A DNA stretch of 64,000 nucleotides, taken from NCBI GenBank assembly GCA_013180625.2, contig SNVD02006294.1, forward strand, positions 124,001 to 188,000, given 5' to 3'. The notes beneath the pieces were generated by a model, which searched no databases, was not told where the DNA came from, and was given only the letters and a program-made list of their open reading frames with translations. Numbering within the stretch: position 1 is the first letter of the stretch; each line of letters starts with the position of its first letter. Positions 36,061-47,349 of the stretch are shown here, in pieces. This DNA is from Boswellia sacra. Its lineage: Eukaryota > Streptophyta > Magnoliopsida > Sapindales > Burseraceae. A program made the position numbers and the translations under genes.

Positions 36061-38200
36061 AAGATATGGATCATCCTAATAAAAATTACGCACCTCAACC
36101 AAGAACTTACGCTTATCTTGTACACTCCAGTCAGATGGAACTTCTCCACAAACCAAGTAATTTACAATATGGGCATACCAAGGTACTTGGCTTATAGTGA
36201 AAAGATGTTCATCAGGGAAATCATCTTGAATGGGTTGGACATTAGTGGAATCATGGAACTCAAGATGGGACAAATGATCTGCTACAACATTTTCGACGCC
36301 CTTCTTGTCCTTAATGGTTAGATCAAATTCCTGCAAAAGAAGAATCCATCTAATTAGACGGGCCTTAGCATCCTTTTTAGAAAAAAGGTACTTCAAAGCT
36401 GCATGGTCAGTAAACACAGTAATAGGTGAACCAATTAAATAAGAACGAAATTTTTCCAAGGCAAAAACAATAGCTAATAGTTCCTTTTCAGTAGTAGAAT
36501 AATTCATTTGAGCATCATTTAAGGTTCTACTAGCATAGTAAACAATAAAGGGTTTGCCCTCCCTTTTTTGACCAAGGACTGCTCCTATAGTATAGTTACT
36601 GGCATCACACATAATCTCAAATGGAAGGCTCCAATCAGGTGACTGCATAATAGGGGCAGTGGTGAGTTTGGCAATTAATGTCTGAAATGCGTCCTCACAA
36701 GCTTGATCCACACAAATTCAGCATCTTTCAATAAGAGGTTACACAATGGTCTAGATATAGAAGAAAAATTTTGTATAAACCTCCTATAAAAACCAGCATG
36801 CCCTAGAAAAGATCAGACATCTTTTATTGTTTTAGGTGTAGGTAATTTAGAGATCAACTCGATCTTAGCCTTGTCAACCTTCATTCCTCTTTCTAAAATA
36901 ATGTGTCCCAAAACAATCCCAGAAGACACCATGAAATGACATTTTTCCCAGTTAAGCACAAGTCCTTTTTATTCACACCTACTCAAAACAGATTTTAAGT
37001 TAAGTAGACATGAATCAAAAGAGTTACCAAAAATAGTCAAATCATCCATAAAAACCTCCATGCATTTTTCAACCATGTCTGAGAAAATACTAAGCATGCA
37101 ACGTTGAAAAGTAGCTGGTGCATTACATAATCCAAATGGCATCCTACACGTTCCAAAGTAGCTGGTGCATTACATAATCCAAAGTAGCTGGTGCATTACA
37201 TAATCCAAAAGCATAAGTACCAAAAGGGCATGTGAAGGTAGTCTTATCCTGATCCTCTAGAGCTATCTCTATCTGGTAATATCCTGAGTACCCATCGAGA
37301 AAGCAATAAAAGGGATGACCAGCTACACGTTCCAAAATTTGGTCAATAAAAGGCAATGGAAAGTAGTCTTTTCGGGTGGCTGTGTTTAATTTCCTATAAT
37401 CAATGCACATCCGCCATCCGGTTACTACTCTAGTTAGAACAAACACTCCTTTATCATTTTGAACCACAGTTACTCCAGATTTCTTAGGCACTACCTGTGT
37501 TGGACTTACCCATTGACTATCAGATATTGGATAGATTATACCTGCATCTAATAGTTTTAAGACTTCTTTCTTTACCACTTCTTTCATTGTTGGATTAAGT
37601 CTTCTTTGGGGGTCTCTACGAGGTTGGCTACCTTCCTCTAGATGGATTCTATGGGAGCATATTAATGGAGAAATACCTTTAATATCAGCTATAGTCCATC
37701 CTAGTGCAGACTTATGTTCTTTTAACAAGTTTATCAATTTTTCATCTTGTTCAACACTAAGTTCTGAAGAAATAATAACAGGAAAGGTATCACCTGCTCC
37801 CAAGAAAACGTGCTTCAAACCTTTGGGCAATGGAGAAAGTTCAACTTTTGGAGCCTCTAAGTTAGAGGGTTTTGGCTTCTCTCTTCCACGAGGCAATTCT
37901 TCAAAGCGTGGTTGCCAAAATCGAGTCCTTTTATCCTGTGAGTCAAAAACACCAAATACATTAGTCGTATTATCAGGATAAAATGAATCTTCAAATTCAG
38001 AATCAAGAAGGTAGTCTAAAGAGTCAAAATCCTGTTTTCTATAAGCCTCTTCTGAGATAAGTGTGTCTATCATATATGAATGGTAGCAATCGTCCTTCTC
38101 TCGTGGTTGCTTTCCAATATGGAAAATATTCACTTCAAGAGTCATATTACCAAATGATAATTTCATGAGACCGTTCCTGCAATTAATAAAAGCATTAGCA
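36061..38200 (-). pseudogene. G2 reverse transcriptase and RNase H region
   Basis: RT is seen as LLDAGIIYPISDSQWVSPTQ, WRMCIDYRKLNTATRKDYFP and FYCFLDGYSGYYQIEIA, with the catalytic FMDD motif near 37040. RNase H at 36076-36711 has [39 protein letters not shown] and [14 protein letters not shown]. The FGLCNAPAT part of RT is disturbed by repeated copies of a 26-bp segment (37108-37210), and stops lie between 36711 and 37140. The enzyme cannot be made whole from this copy. Confidence 0.9.
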
Positions 38201-38966
38201 GTAGCAAGAAAAGGTCTCCCTAAAATAAGAGGAATTCTGGACTCCATATTAACCACAGACTGAGTATCCAAAACAAGAAAATCAACAGGATAATAAAATT
38301 TATCAATTTGTAATAAAACATCTTCCACTATTCCCCGTGGTTTCTTGACTGATCGGTCGGCCAATTGTAGAACTATGGATGTAGTTTGATCTCTCCAAGT
38401 CCTAATTGTAAGTAAACCGAATAGGGCATGAGATTGACACTTGCTCCCAAGTCTAACAATGCTTGACTGATTTCATGTGTCCCAATCTGGCAGGAAATTG
38501 TAGGACACCCTAGATCTTTGTACTTGGGTGGGGTTTCTTGTTCAATGACTACACTTACCTGTTCTGTTAAGAATGCAGTCTTCTTGACATGGTATTTTCT
38601 TTTGATGGTGCATAGATCCTTGATAACTTTGGCGTAAGCCGGAACCTGTTTGATTACATGCAACAAGGGAAGATTAATCTTAACTTGTTTTAAGTGTTCT
38701 AGAATCTCACCTTAAACTTTTGAGTTTTTTCCATTAGATCTGAGAGCTTGGGGAAAAGGCACTGGAATCGAAAATTTCTTTTCAAGTTCTTTCTAAAAAA
38801 TGTCCTCCTTTTCTAGGAGAACATCTTTGTTTTCCATGGTAGTTTTAATTGGCAATGTAGGCTCATTTAAGATCTTACCACTTCGAGTAGTGATGGCATT
38901 TACCTCTTCGAGATTTTGTGTGTCAGAAGTAGAGGCTTGTGCCATGTGTTGCCTTTTTGGATTAGA
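38201..38966 (-). pseudogene. G2 aspartic protease and linker
   Basis: Contains CPTISCQIGTHEISQALLDL then GASVNLMPYSVYLQLGLGEI. A frameshift at about 38388 separates this from ADRSVKKPRGIVEDVL. The upstream linker has an AITTRSGKI segment as in Athila gag-pro junctions and at least two stops. Confidence 0.8.
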
Positions 38967-40349
38967 TTAAGTTTGAGATGGAAACTTACCTCGCTCTTGT
39001 ATGGTCAAAGCACTAGTTAGCTTAGTGATTTGACTTTTGATCTCCTTGTTCTCTTCCACCACTTGTGCAAGAACTGTTTCAAATTTTTGGTTAGTCTTGT
39101 TTTGGGCCTCCATAAATTCTTGTAAGGTGTCCTCTAAGGAATTCCTAACTTGTGGTGCATTGTATTGAGGTGCTTGATAAGACTTGGGTGGTTGTTGTTC
39201 CTGTTTCCATTGGTTGTTGTTTTGGGGGTTAGATTTCCAACTAAAGTTTGGGTGGTTTCTCCAGCCAGGGTTATAGGTTTCAGAATAGGGTGAATAAGGC
39301 TTTTTGTACATCCTTAAGGCGTTACATTGTTCCTCGTACACCCCTCTTATCTCACTGTAAGTTGGACAATCCTGAGCTAAGTGTTCCACCCCTCCACAAA
39401 TAAAACATGGATCTTGTGATTCAACCTTAGCAACTGTATGGGTGACCTTCCTATCTTTGGTTTTCAAGACTTCCAATTCCCTAGTTAAGACTTCTAATTG
39501 GGCTTTAAGGTTGTCCTCTTCCCTAAGATGGTAAATTCCACTAGATCGTGACCTATTTGTGCTATCCGTAGCACTAGGTCCAGTCCATGTGTGGGCTTTT
39601 TCAGCTAAGTCTTTGAGGAATTCTAAGGCTTCCTCAGGGTCTTTTTGAAGAAACTCCCCGTTGCACATCATCTCAACAAATTGGCGCTCCCTAATTGTGA
39701 GTCCCTCATAGAAGTAACTAACCAAGCGCCAATTTTCATACCCATGATGAGGACACATGTTTAACAACTCTTTAAATCTCTCCCAAGTTTGGTACAAGGT
39801 TTCACTATCTTTTTGGGAGAAAGAGGAAATTTGTCTTTTTAGACCGTTAGTCTTATGTTGTGGAAAATATTTATTAAAAAACACTTGGGTCATTTCTGTC
39901 CAAGTTCCTATGGATCTCGGCCTTAAAGAGTATAGCCAACTCTTTGCCCTATCTTTTAGAGAAAAAGGGAAAAATTTTAACCTGTCAGAATCTATGGCAT
40001 TGGCCTGACTATGAAAGGTGCCCACTACTTCTTCAAATTCTCTAACATGCACATACGGGTTTTCACTATCTAAACCATGAAAAGTTGGTAAAAGATGTAT
40101 CATCCCAGGGTGAAAGTCCAATTTTGGTGTATTAGGTGGAAATATGATACATGATGGTGTGGCTGTGCGGGTAGGATGCAAGTAATCTTTTAGAGTTTTA
40201 ACGGGGTTGTCCTCATGTTGGCTCATTGTATCAGAATTAGAAGATGAAGATGAACCAAGAATTGATTTTTCTTCGGTTGCAAAATCTTGTTGTGGTTCTA
40301 GTTCTGATTTTTTCATAAATCTCCCTCGTTTGTCTCTAGATTGCTTCAT
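38967..40349 (-). CDS. G2 gag polyprotein
   Basis: A 460-residue ORF. The N-terminus is Ser-rich and acidic. The gag domain spans about residues 80-260 (LKFFPFSLKDRAKSWLYSLR, FFNKYFPQHKTNGLKRQ, LYQTWERFKELLNMCPHHGY, MMCNGEFLQKDPEEALEFL). A CCHC zinc knuckle CFICGGVEHLAQDC follows near residue 317, then an Asn/Gln/Pro-rich tract and a C-terminal coiled-coil-like part. It ends at a TAA after KFPSQT where G1 gag continues, so the stop probably ends an ancestral gag-pol frame early. Gag would form the virus-like particle. Confidence 0.88.
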   Translation of the reverse strand: MKQSRDKRGRFMKKSELEPQQDFATEEKSILGSSSSSNSDTMSQHEDNPVKTLKDYLHPTRTATPSCIIFPPNTPKLDFHPGMIHLLPTFHGLDSENPYVHVREFEEVVGTFHSQANAIDSDRLKFFPFSLKDRAKSWLYSLRPRSIGTWTEMTQVFFNKYFPQHKTNGLKRQISSFSQKDSETLYQTWERFKELLNMCPHHGYENWRLVSYFYEGLTIRERQFVEMMCNGEFLQKDPEEALEFLKDLAEKAHTWTGPSATDSTNRSRSSGIYHLREEDNLKAQLEVLTRELEVLKTKDRKVTHTVAKVESQDPCFICGGVEHLAQDCPTYSEIRGVYEEQCNALRMYKKPYSPYSETYNPGWRNHPNFSWKSNPQNNNQWKQEQQPPKSYQAPQYNAPQVRNSLEDTLQEFMEAQNKTNQKFETVLAQVVEENKEIKSQITKLTSALTIQERGKFPSQT

Positions 40350-40489
40350 ACATCACTCACAATTTGTCTCTCTTTTTGTTTTTTTTTTGTTTTTTTTGTT
40401 TTTTTTTTTTACACAAGAAAGTTCTCAAATAAAGTCAAAAAGCAATAAGATAACAAAAGTTAGAGAGAATAATAACAACAATAATAATA
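40350..40489 (-). other. G2 leader next to gag
   Basis: Low-complexity A-rich (minus strand) run with no ORF; part of the 5' untranslated leader. Confidence 0.5.
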
Positions 40490-41165
40490 AAACAAACAAG
40501 GTGGCAGAGCCAACCTTTGACAAGTATATATAGAATATAAAAAAATTAAAACAAATAACAAGTAAAGGCGGCAAAGCCGACCTTTAACAAGTAAATTAAT
40601 AATAACAATAATAATAATAAAACAAACAAGGTGGCAAAGCCAACCTTTGATAAGTATATATAGAATATAAAAAAAAATTAAAACAAATAACAAGTAAAAG
40701 AAATAAGACGGCAAAGCTGACCTTTAACAAGTAATAACAACAATAATAAAAATAAAACAAACAAGGTGGCAAAGCCGACCTTTAACAAGTAAAAGAAATA
40801 AGGCGGCAAAGCTGACCTTTAACAAGTAAAAGAAATAAGGCGGCAAAGCCGACCTTTAACAAGTAATAACAACAATAATAATAATAAAACAAACAAGGTG
40901 GCAAAGCCGACCTTTAACAAGTAAAAGAAATAAGGCGGCAAAGCCGACCTTTAACAAGTAATAACAACAATAATAATAATAAAACAAACAAGGTGGCAAA
41001 GCCGTTTAACCAAGGCGGCAAAGCCGACCTTTAACAAGTAAAAGAAACAAGGCGGCAAAGCCGACCTTTGAAAAGTAAAAGGAGCAAGGCGGCAAAGCCG
41101 TCCTTTAACAAATAAAAGAAACAAGGCGGCAAAGCTGACAAGGCTTTGAAAAGTAAAAGGAATAA
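40490..41165 (-). repeat. Array of 14 hairpin-forming repeats in the G2 leader
   Basis: The core (plus strand) AAGGCGGCAAAGCCGACCTT recurs about 14 times at spacings of mostly 36-65 bp, joined by AACAAGTAA-type and (AAT)n linkers. Each core folds as AAGG-CGGC-AAA-GCCG-(bulged A)-CCTT on either strand. Variants (for example TGGC/GCCA or AGCTG) vary the lower stem. G1 lacks it. ORFs crossing it encode only the repeat. Confidence 0.85.
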
Positions 41166-41282
41166 GGTTAGTCAAAGTTAGAAAAATTAGGCAAATTAGT
41201 CAAAGTTAGGAAAATTAGGCAAATTAGTCAAATTAGTCAAAGTTAGGAAAATTAGGCAAATTATTCCAAGTTAGGCAAAAAA
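41166..41282 (-). repeat. Short AT-rich tandem repeats in the G2 leader
   Basis: Units like AAAATTAGGCAAATTAGTC and AAAGTTAGG are repeated four to five times between the hairpin array and the primer site. Confidence 0.75.
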
Positions 41283-41330
41283 AAAAGAAAAGGAAATAAA
41301 AAATACAAACCGTCTTTCGTCCATTTTACC

Positions 41331-41348
41331 TCCCCGGCAACGGCGCCA
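41331..41348 (-). promoter_or_regulatory. G2 primer-binding site, tRNA-Asp
   Basis: The minus strand reads TGGCGCCGTTGCCGGGGA, complementary to the 3' end of plant tRNA-Asp(GUC), 5 nt inside the 5' LTR. tRNA-Asp priming is usual in Athila-type elements. Confidence 0.9.
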
Positions 41349-41353
41349 ATTTT

Positions 41354-42765
41354 TGTTTATGCCCAAAATATACCGCGGTTATCGTAGTATACGTTGATGT
41401 GTCGAATCCACAAGGAGGCCTTTGATAAAAGAGGTTAGTAAAACAAAAATATAAAAGATAATAAAGATATAAAATTTAACTTTGAAGTGATTAGTTCTAA
41501 AGAAAATACAATGTTTAATAATTGGAAACGATCGATGGTAATTAAGAAGTAAGGCATCAAGAATCACTTATATGTTTTGTAAATCTAATCCCCACTTTGA
41601 TTTAATAATTATAACTCAATTGAAAGTTTCACATCCCAAACAATCAATCGGAAAATATGTATAGTATAGCATAAATGATAAACACATGTATTTGATATGC
41701 ATAAACTCTTTACAAGCAATATTTACCAACAACATTCATCCTTACAAGTTATCCAAGAGCGACAATATATCACATGACAATATTGTAGTAAAGGATTAAC
41801 TCATAAAACGAAACTACCAGTAACAATTATAATTCAATATGAATCACATAAAGAAAGCATGACTGAATTTATATGAAATTGAGAATTATAATTTCTGGAT
41901 TAAAAAGAAATCACAAGATGAGAAAGAGTTTAATACATAAACAAACATACAATCTTTATAGCCCTTGAGGTAGAATGAAAGTGGAGAAATAGATAAACTA
42001 CACATACAAGTTCATATCTAGCCTTACCAAGAGTTCTAGCCTAACTTACAATTCATTCTTATCATTTCTAAAGAGAAAATACAAGAGAGAATTGCAATAT
42101 ACAATGATAAAATGTGAACTCAAATGATTTTTTCTCCCCCCATTCAATTCCTCAAGTTGTCCTTAAATAGGTGATGAAATGGAACTATTACACCAAACCT
42201 CCACCAATTTTTCCACAATGTCGGCCACCAACTTGCAGCTGATTTTTGACCACCAAAATGGATCGAATTGGGCTTTGTGGAAAACATGAAAGTTGTAGCA
42301 TTTTGTCTCAGCTTTCCAGGGCCACCAGATTCATGCAATTTAGACAAGTATTCTCTGAGATATGGCCCAAATACTGGACATGGGTCGGGCTGAGAAACAA
42401 CTACAATTTGGTTTTGTTGTGTCTCAATTTCGGCCCATCAAATGTTGGATTTGGGCTTTTGATTGTTCTTCAACTTTGTGTAAAATTGAGACATGTTGCT
42501 CCAGGTTCAATAATCTCTCCATTTTGATCTATAGATTGAGAGTTGTGTCTATTTTATTAAACCTGAAAAAATGATTTCCATTAATCACAATTTAAGGACA
42601 ATACTTTATTTCAAGATAAAGACTAAAGAAAATGCAAAAGAAATGAAACAAATGTAAAAGAGGCATAAGCAAAATAATTATGCTAAAATATCATAAAAGC
42701 TTTATAATACTGTCCAATTAGCATTAATTATTTATGCTTAAGAGTGTACTTTCATGCGTTTATCA
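41354..42765 (-). mobile_element. G2 5' LTR
   Basis: 1,412 bp, TG...CA, nearly identical to the 3' LTR; the target repeat CCCCC follows at 42766-42770. Confidence 0.95.
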
Positions 42766-44577
42766 CCCCCAACAGCTTGGGACCTTCCAAATCTCTGACG
42801 CAGACAGATTGCTTTCTTTTACCAACTCTTATACATTGGGAGAAGAAATGATAAGAGGTAATTAAAAGATTTCTTTTCTCAGGTTAAATAGTTAATTGGT
42901 GGTAACTGAAGGAAGAAAATATTTACCCTATCTTTTTGTTTGCAGGTTTAGGGGGTCTATGTGCTTCACCTTTGGACACCAGACTTGCACCAGAGCATGT
43001 ACTACGCCTTTGCTTGGAGCATGACCATAAATATGTTCCATTTCACAACTCAGCTTGCAAATGCAATTTTTACAAGGTTTTGCAAACTTCATCACCATAT
43101 TGGGACAACAGTTGTTATTAATTTCATCATTGTAGTTTTCATTTCCTCATATTTTAGTTTTCTTTTTTTCTCTTCCAAACCATTTATAGAGGATTCAAAT
43201 GCTTTTGTTATGGAAAAAATGGTGAAGTTACTTACATCTCTTAAACAGCGAGTTCATACACTTCTGAGTGAGTGGGAAGATCACCCTGGTCTGCAGAAGG
43301 TCGTGGATGTGATTGAAATGCTGTTGGCTATTCCTCTGACAACTTCTCTAGCAAAGGTACTCAATATAGTTAGTCATGGTCAAATTGTTTTGTCAAATAT
43401 TATAGTTTCCATCAGCTTTCAGCTTTTTACCTGTTTAATTTTTATTACATTTCATTCTATTTTGGCTTACAGATCTGCTGGAACCCATTACTGGTCTGGT
43501 GTGTGCATGGCAAAAGATGGAGTTTGATTCTTGGCCTGCATTGCTTGATGAGGTGCAAGATCAGTATGAAAATAATGCTGGGAAGGTATGTTTACCTGGA
43601 TAATAATTATTTGAGTAAGAACTTTGCCATCTATATAGAACTAATGGTAATAGCAGCTATAAGTTCACACTATTTTGGCTTATATTATGTGAGGAATTAG
43701 TATACAAAAAGCCTTCCTCCTTTCGGCATGTTGAAGCATACCATTATGCGTTAAGGTATGTTTACCATTAACGCATAATATAAATTCTTTAAATTGCTGT
43801 GACATGAGTCATAGTAACTTTCGAGGAGAGTTTATTGTAACTTTTAGAGAAAGAAAAGACTACTTTATTGGACACTCCTCTTTTGGGTAGGTTATCAACA
43901 AATTTGTTGAGCGATGACACATACATCATTTCCTTGTTGTCAGTTAGTTAACTTCATAATTAAATTTTTTTTTTTTAAAAGATGGGATAGGAATAATTTC
44001 ATTAGTAGTAAGTACATGATTTGTTGTACAAAAGAATTTTTTATAATGAAAAGAAACTTACAGGGAAGATATTGCAAATACACTTCGTATACTTGTTGCC
44101 ACAAATTGCCATCTGGGCTACATGGAGAAGGATGAAATAAGGTGGCATGATTCATTCTAGGCATTTGAGGAGATATGCTCTATAGGAGAGCAAAAATAGG
44201 TGATCAACTTTTTTCCCTGGTATATTTTGGCATATCTATATTTTTGCAGTTTGTTTTGTATAGATACTATTTGCATTTTTTGCAGTAGTTTCTTGAAATT
44301 CTCTGAGTAGCTTTATTTTATGTATTAAAAAGAAGAATCATCTATTCAGTTTGACTACTGTACACTTCTCTCTGCTGCCAACTTCCTCCTGTAATTGCTT
44401 CTTTCCTTTGTGTAATTCACTGGGAAACTTGAAAGTTGCTTTGCAAAAATGAATGCGTTTCTTTCTAGTGTTTGGTGGTGATAAGACTGGTCCAAGGAAT
44501 TTCAATTATAATTAATGTTTTGGGTTTCATTAAATTTTTCTTGACATTCAATGGGTGCTGACTTCTACCCAATACAG

Positions 44578-46776
44578 GTAGACTTCTTGCTCCTTGGTGG
44601 TGATATGTTCCATGAGAATAAGCCGTCAAGGTCAACACTAGTTAAGGCAATTGAGATTCTCCGTCGCCACTGCCTAAATGATCGACCTGTGCAGTTCTAA
44701 GTTGTTAGCGACCAGACTGTAAACTTTCAAAATACGTAATGACTTATTATGCATTTAAGCCTTCTTTTTTTTTCTAGAAAATTACAAAATCTCTCTCTTT
44801 TTTAAGGTTGGAAATATTGATGTATTATGTATGACTTGGCTATGCTAGTGCATGTCTAATTTCTTGCTCATGGCTCAAGTAATAAATTTGATTTTGATTG
44901 CACCGATGAGTTGAGGTTTCCAGTAATCTTACGCTATTTTGTGAAACCATTAAACTTCTGCTTTTGTGTGTTTTCTTTTCCAGTTTCATTTCTGAATATA
45001 AAACATGGTTATGTTGCACTATCTTTTCTTTTCCTTTCCTTTCGTTGTTCAATATTAAAATTCCTGGAAACACTTTGGCTGAAACCATAAATTTAAGTTC
45101 ATAATGGTTACATATGGTGTGTGCACACATACAGACTTAAGCAGTCATACCTGGAAAAATGCATCACTCACCAGAATATCATTTTTCCAATTTTAGATAA
45201 TATTTTTTGTTCATAACAGCATGTCAATCTTAACAGATTTGGTCATGTAAATTATGAAGATCCTCACTTCAATGTTGGTTTGCCAGCGTTCAGCATTCAT
45301 GGAAACCATGATGATCCTGCTGGAGTGGTATGGATATTATAGTGATTTGCTGTATTTTTCATTTTCTAATTTTTTAAGATGCTCTAACTTCCAGTTTGCT
45401 TAATTAGCCATGGACGGCTAACTTTGTTTGTAGAGTTTGTCGATACCAACTTAATGCTTGTAGTACTTAATACATGATAAACCATAGAAATGCCCACAAA
45501 GCTATTCATAAAGTTTTCTTGGCTTTATAATATACAGTTTGCTACAGGTCTATTTGTGTGCATGGAGGATGAATGACATATGTTGAGAAATAAACTTGGC
45601 TAAAAATCAAATTTTCAAATTTTATTATGGTTGAAATTTTTTTTATGAAATTAACATTCTCTTTTTCTTTTCAAAAGTCAACTTGCAATTCTTGTGAATT
45701 GTAAATTATTCTGTCTCCTAGAAAGAACAAGAAAATGTATTATTTTAGGGCTAGAAAGTCAACCAAAAAAAAAGGAACTAACATCTATGTTCAATTGCTG
45801 GAACTTAGTAGGTTTATTGACCTAGGATCTTCCTGCAATGGAAAGAGCCCGGTGTTATGTACGCATCACAGAGTGGTGAGTGAGGCCATGGCCTTTTTAG
45901 TCATATCTTTCTTCAACTATGCTTGCATGTTTGAGCATTCACCTTCCAATCGTTTTCCTTGCTTATTGGAATTGAAAGAAAGTGATACTATATAGGGTTC
46001 TGTTTCAGAGACTTGCTAATCTTGTAAGTCATTTCAAGCGCATAAACTTCTTGCACCTCTATCTGCAACATTATTTAGATATTTATTTAGTTTACAATCA
46101 TTTTTTCAATAAGAAGTAAGTGGTAGTAAATGTCATATGAAAATGGAAGTTCCTTTTGAATGGTGAAATGTTGGGGATATTCTGTATACAATTGACCTTT
46201 CTTCTTTTTCATTTAAAGTGCTCGTTACTTGATAGGTATTATCATTCTTTTTGTCACTTCAATCTATATTCTCTATTTTTGTTGGTGCTCAACACAATGT
46301 GAAAAGTTTGTTTTCTGCTGTGTAATGATGACAGGACAACCTTTCTGCTCTTGATATTCTTTCGGCATGCAATCTTGTGAACTATTTTGGGAAAATGGCT
46401 TTTGGGGGATCTGGTGTCGGTCAGATCGCTTTCTAGCCTATTCTTATTAGAAAGGTTTGTTGGGCAATTGTATTGAAGGTGTGAAAGTTTTGTCAAATGT
46501 TTTTTAAGCATGATTGGTGGCTTATGCTGTAGGGCTCAATACTTGTTGCTCTTGATGGTCTTGGTAACATTAGAGATGAACGACTCAATAGAATGTTTCA
46601 GGTAGTGTGTAAAGAATATCTGCTTTGAAGCTTCTAATCCTAAATTAAGGTGCTTATGAAATGGTTTTATCTTTGGTTCCTCAGACACCGCATGCTGTAC
46701 AATGGATGCGGCCTGAAACTCAAGAAGGGTGTCAAGTATCAGACTGGTTCAACATTCTAGTGCTCCACCAGAACAG
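44578..46776 (+). pseudogene. MRE11 fragment, five exons with introns
   Basis: Exons are at 44578-44735 ([35 protein letters not shown]), 45237-45327 ([20 protein letters not shown] then HGNHDDPAG), 46335-46454 (DNLSALDILSACNLVNYFGK), 46533-46601 (LGNIRDERLNRMFQ) and 46685-46776 (TPHAVQWMRPETQE, WFNILVLHQNR). These are the phosphoesterase domain of the MRE11 double-strand-break nuclease, including metal-binding GGDMFHE and GNHDDP. In-frame stops (TAA in the first exon, TAG in the third) make it non-coding. It follows the midasin piece on the same strand after about 1 kb of intron-like DNA. Confidence 0.92.
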
Positions 46777-47046
46777 GTGTGTGAGTGCAAGTGCACAAGA
46801 AATATTGTTTCAGATTTTAAATTCTAACCTTGTGATTTTGTTTGCAGAGTTAAGACAAATCCTAAAAATGCAATGAATAAAAATGCAATTTTGTTTGTCT
46901 TTTTCAAACACATTTATGTATGGCCATTATACAATGGATTATATTTCGAGTACTTTTGCATTGGATTTTGTTGTTCCTAGATCTTACTATTTAACATTGG
47001 TTTGTTAGTCATTATTCATCAACCATTTCCCTTTGTATTACTACAG

Positions 47047-47141
47047 GCAACACAAGTAAAAGTTTCAAGATCAATGACTTGAATGTAAAGGCCGAGGCTT
47101 CTGGAGAGGATGAGGATGATATTGACTGGGAGGAAGGTTGA
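47047..47141 (+). pseudogene. Captured terminal exon of an unidentified gene
   Basis: After CTACAG an open frame reads KSFKINDLNVKAEASGEDED then DIDWEEG and a stop at 47139-47141. It looks like the acidic C-terminal exon of a real gene, followed by 3'-UTR-like DNA (47142-47330). MRE11 ends differently, so this is a seventh source gene whose identity I cannot give. It would supply stop codon and 3' end to any transcript of element I. Confidence 0.6.
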
Positions 47142-47349
47142 AGGAAAAGGGATATGCTTTATTGGAATGAATGTCTTATTCTCGTCGTCTTCAATATAAT
47201 ATGAATTAAAGGTGGGAGCTGTACATAGATTTCATTCAACTTGAAATTTCTACTCATTGCAATGAGATTAGTGTATGGACAAAGAATGCTATAAAATTGT
47301 ATTATTTAACAATGATACCTATTTTATATATATATATATATATATATAT

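Larger units (their letters stand above)
30350..42765 (-). mobile_element. Complete Ty3/gypsy retrotransposon G2 with intact LOG and ORF-A cargo
   Basis: This 12,416-bp element has LTRs 41354-42765 (5') and 30350-31760 (3') and a CCCCC target duplication at 30345-30349 and 42766-42770. Order on the minus strand: LTR, perfect tRNA-Asp primer site, leader with a hairpin array, gag, protease, RT, RNase H, integrase, splice-like block, ORF-A, LOG, polypurine tract, LTR. The LTRs differ at only about two dozen positions by eye, so insertion is fairly recent. Gag, ORF-A and LOG are open. Pol carries at least five lesions (stop at 38967, frameshift near 38388, duplications near 37108-37210, stop near 36075, frameshift near 35720). 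LTR sequence differs clearly from G1. Confidence 0.95.
29323..43585 (+). pseudogene. Midasin (MDN1) fragment, six exons, split by G2
   Basis: Exons are at 29323-29550 (QFASIWMNIKVQVKTKEDLD, YKFRRRAFMIDRVFEVD), 29648-29770 (EDEWNILQEYILHKMVYMRN, QLFGSTDLVL), 42776-42857 (LGTFQISDADRLLSFTNSYT), 42946-43076 (LDTRLAPEHVLRLCLEHDHK), 43190-43356 (EWEDHPGLQKVVDVIEMLLA) and 43473-43585 (CAWQKMEFDSWPALLDEVQD). Midasin is a giant AAA ATPase of about 5,000 residues that remodels pre-60S ribosomes; this is part of its linker region. A TAG stop lies in exon 2 (codon after CES). All splice borders are intact, and the retroelement sits in the intron before exon 3. Confidence 0.88.

Noticed and set aside
40490..41165. 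CRISPR-like array
   Set aside because: Repeats are short hairpins with low-complexity linkers inside a retrotransposon leader of a plant genome; there are no unique spacers or cas genes.
40460..41175. Minus-strand ORFs across the leader repeats
   Set aside because: They only translate the repeat unit and its AT-rich linkers, with no start context and no homologue in G1.
43743..43779. 12-bp inverted repeat ATTATGCGTTAA/TTAACGCATAAT as a mobile element
   Set aside because: Only one small palindrome in an intron-like stretch, without target duplication or body.
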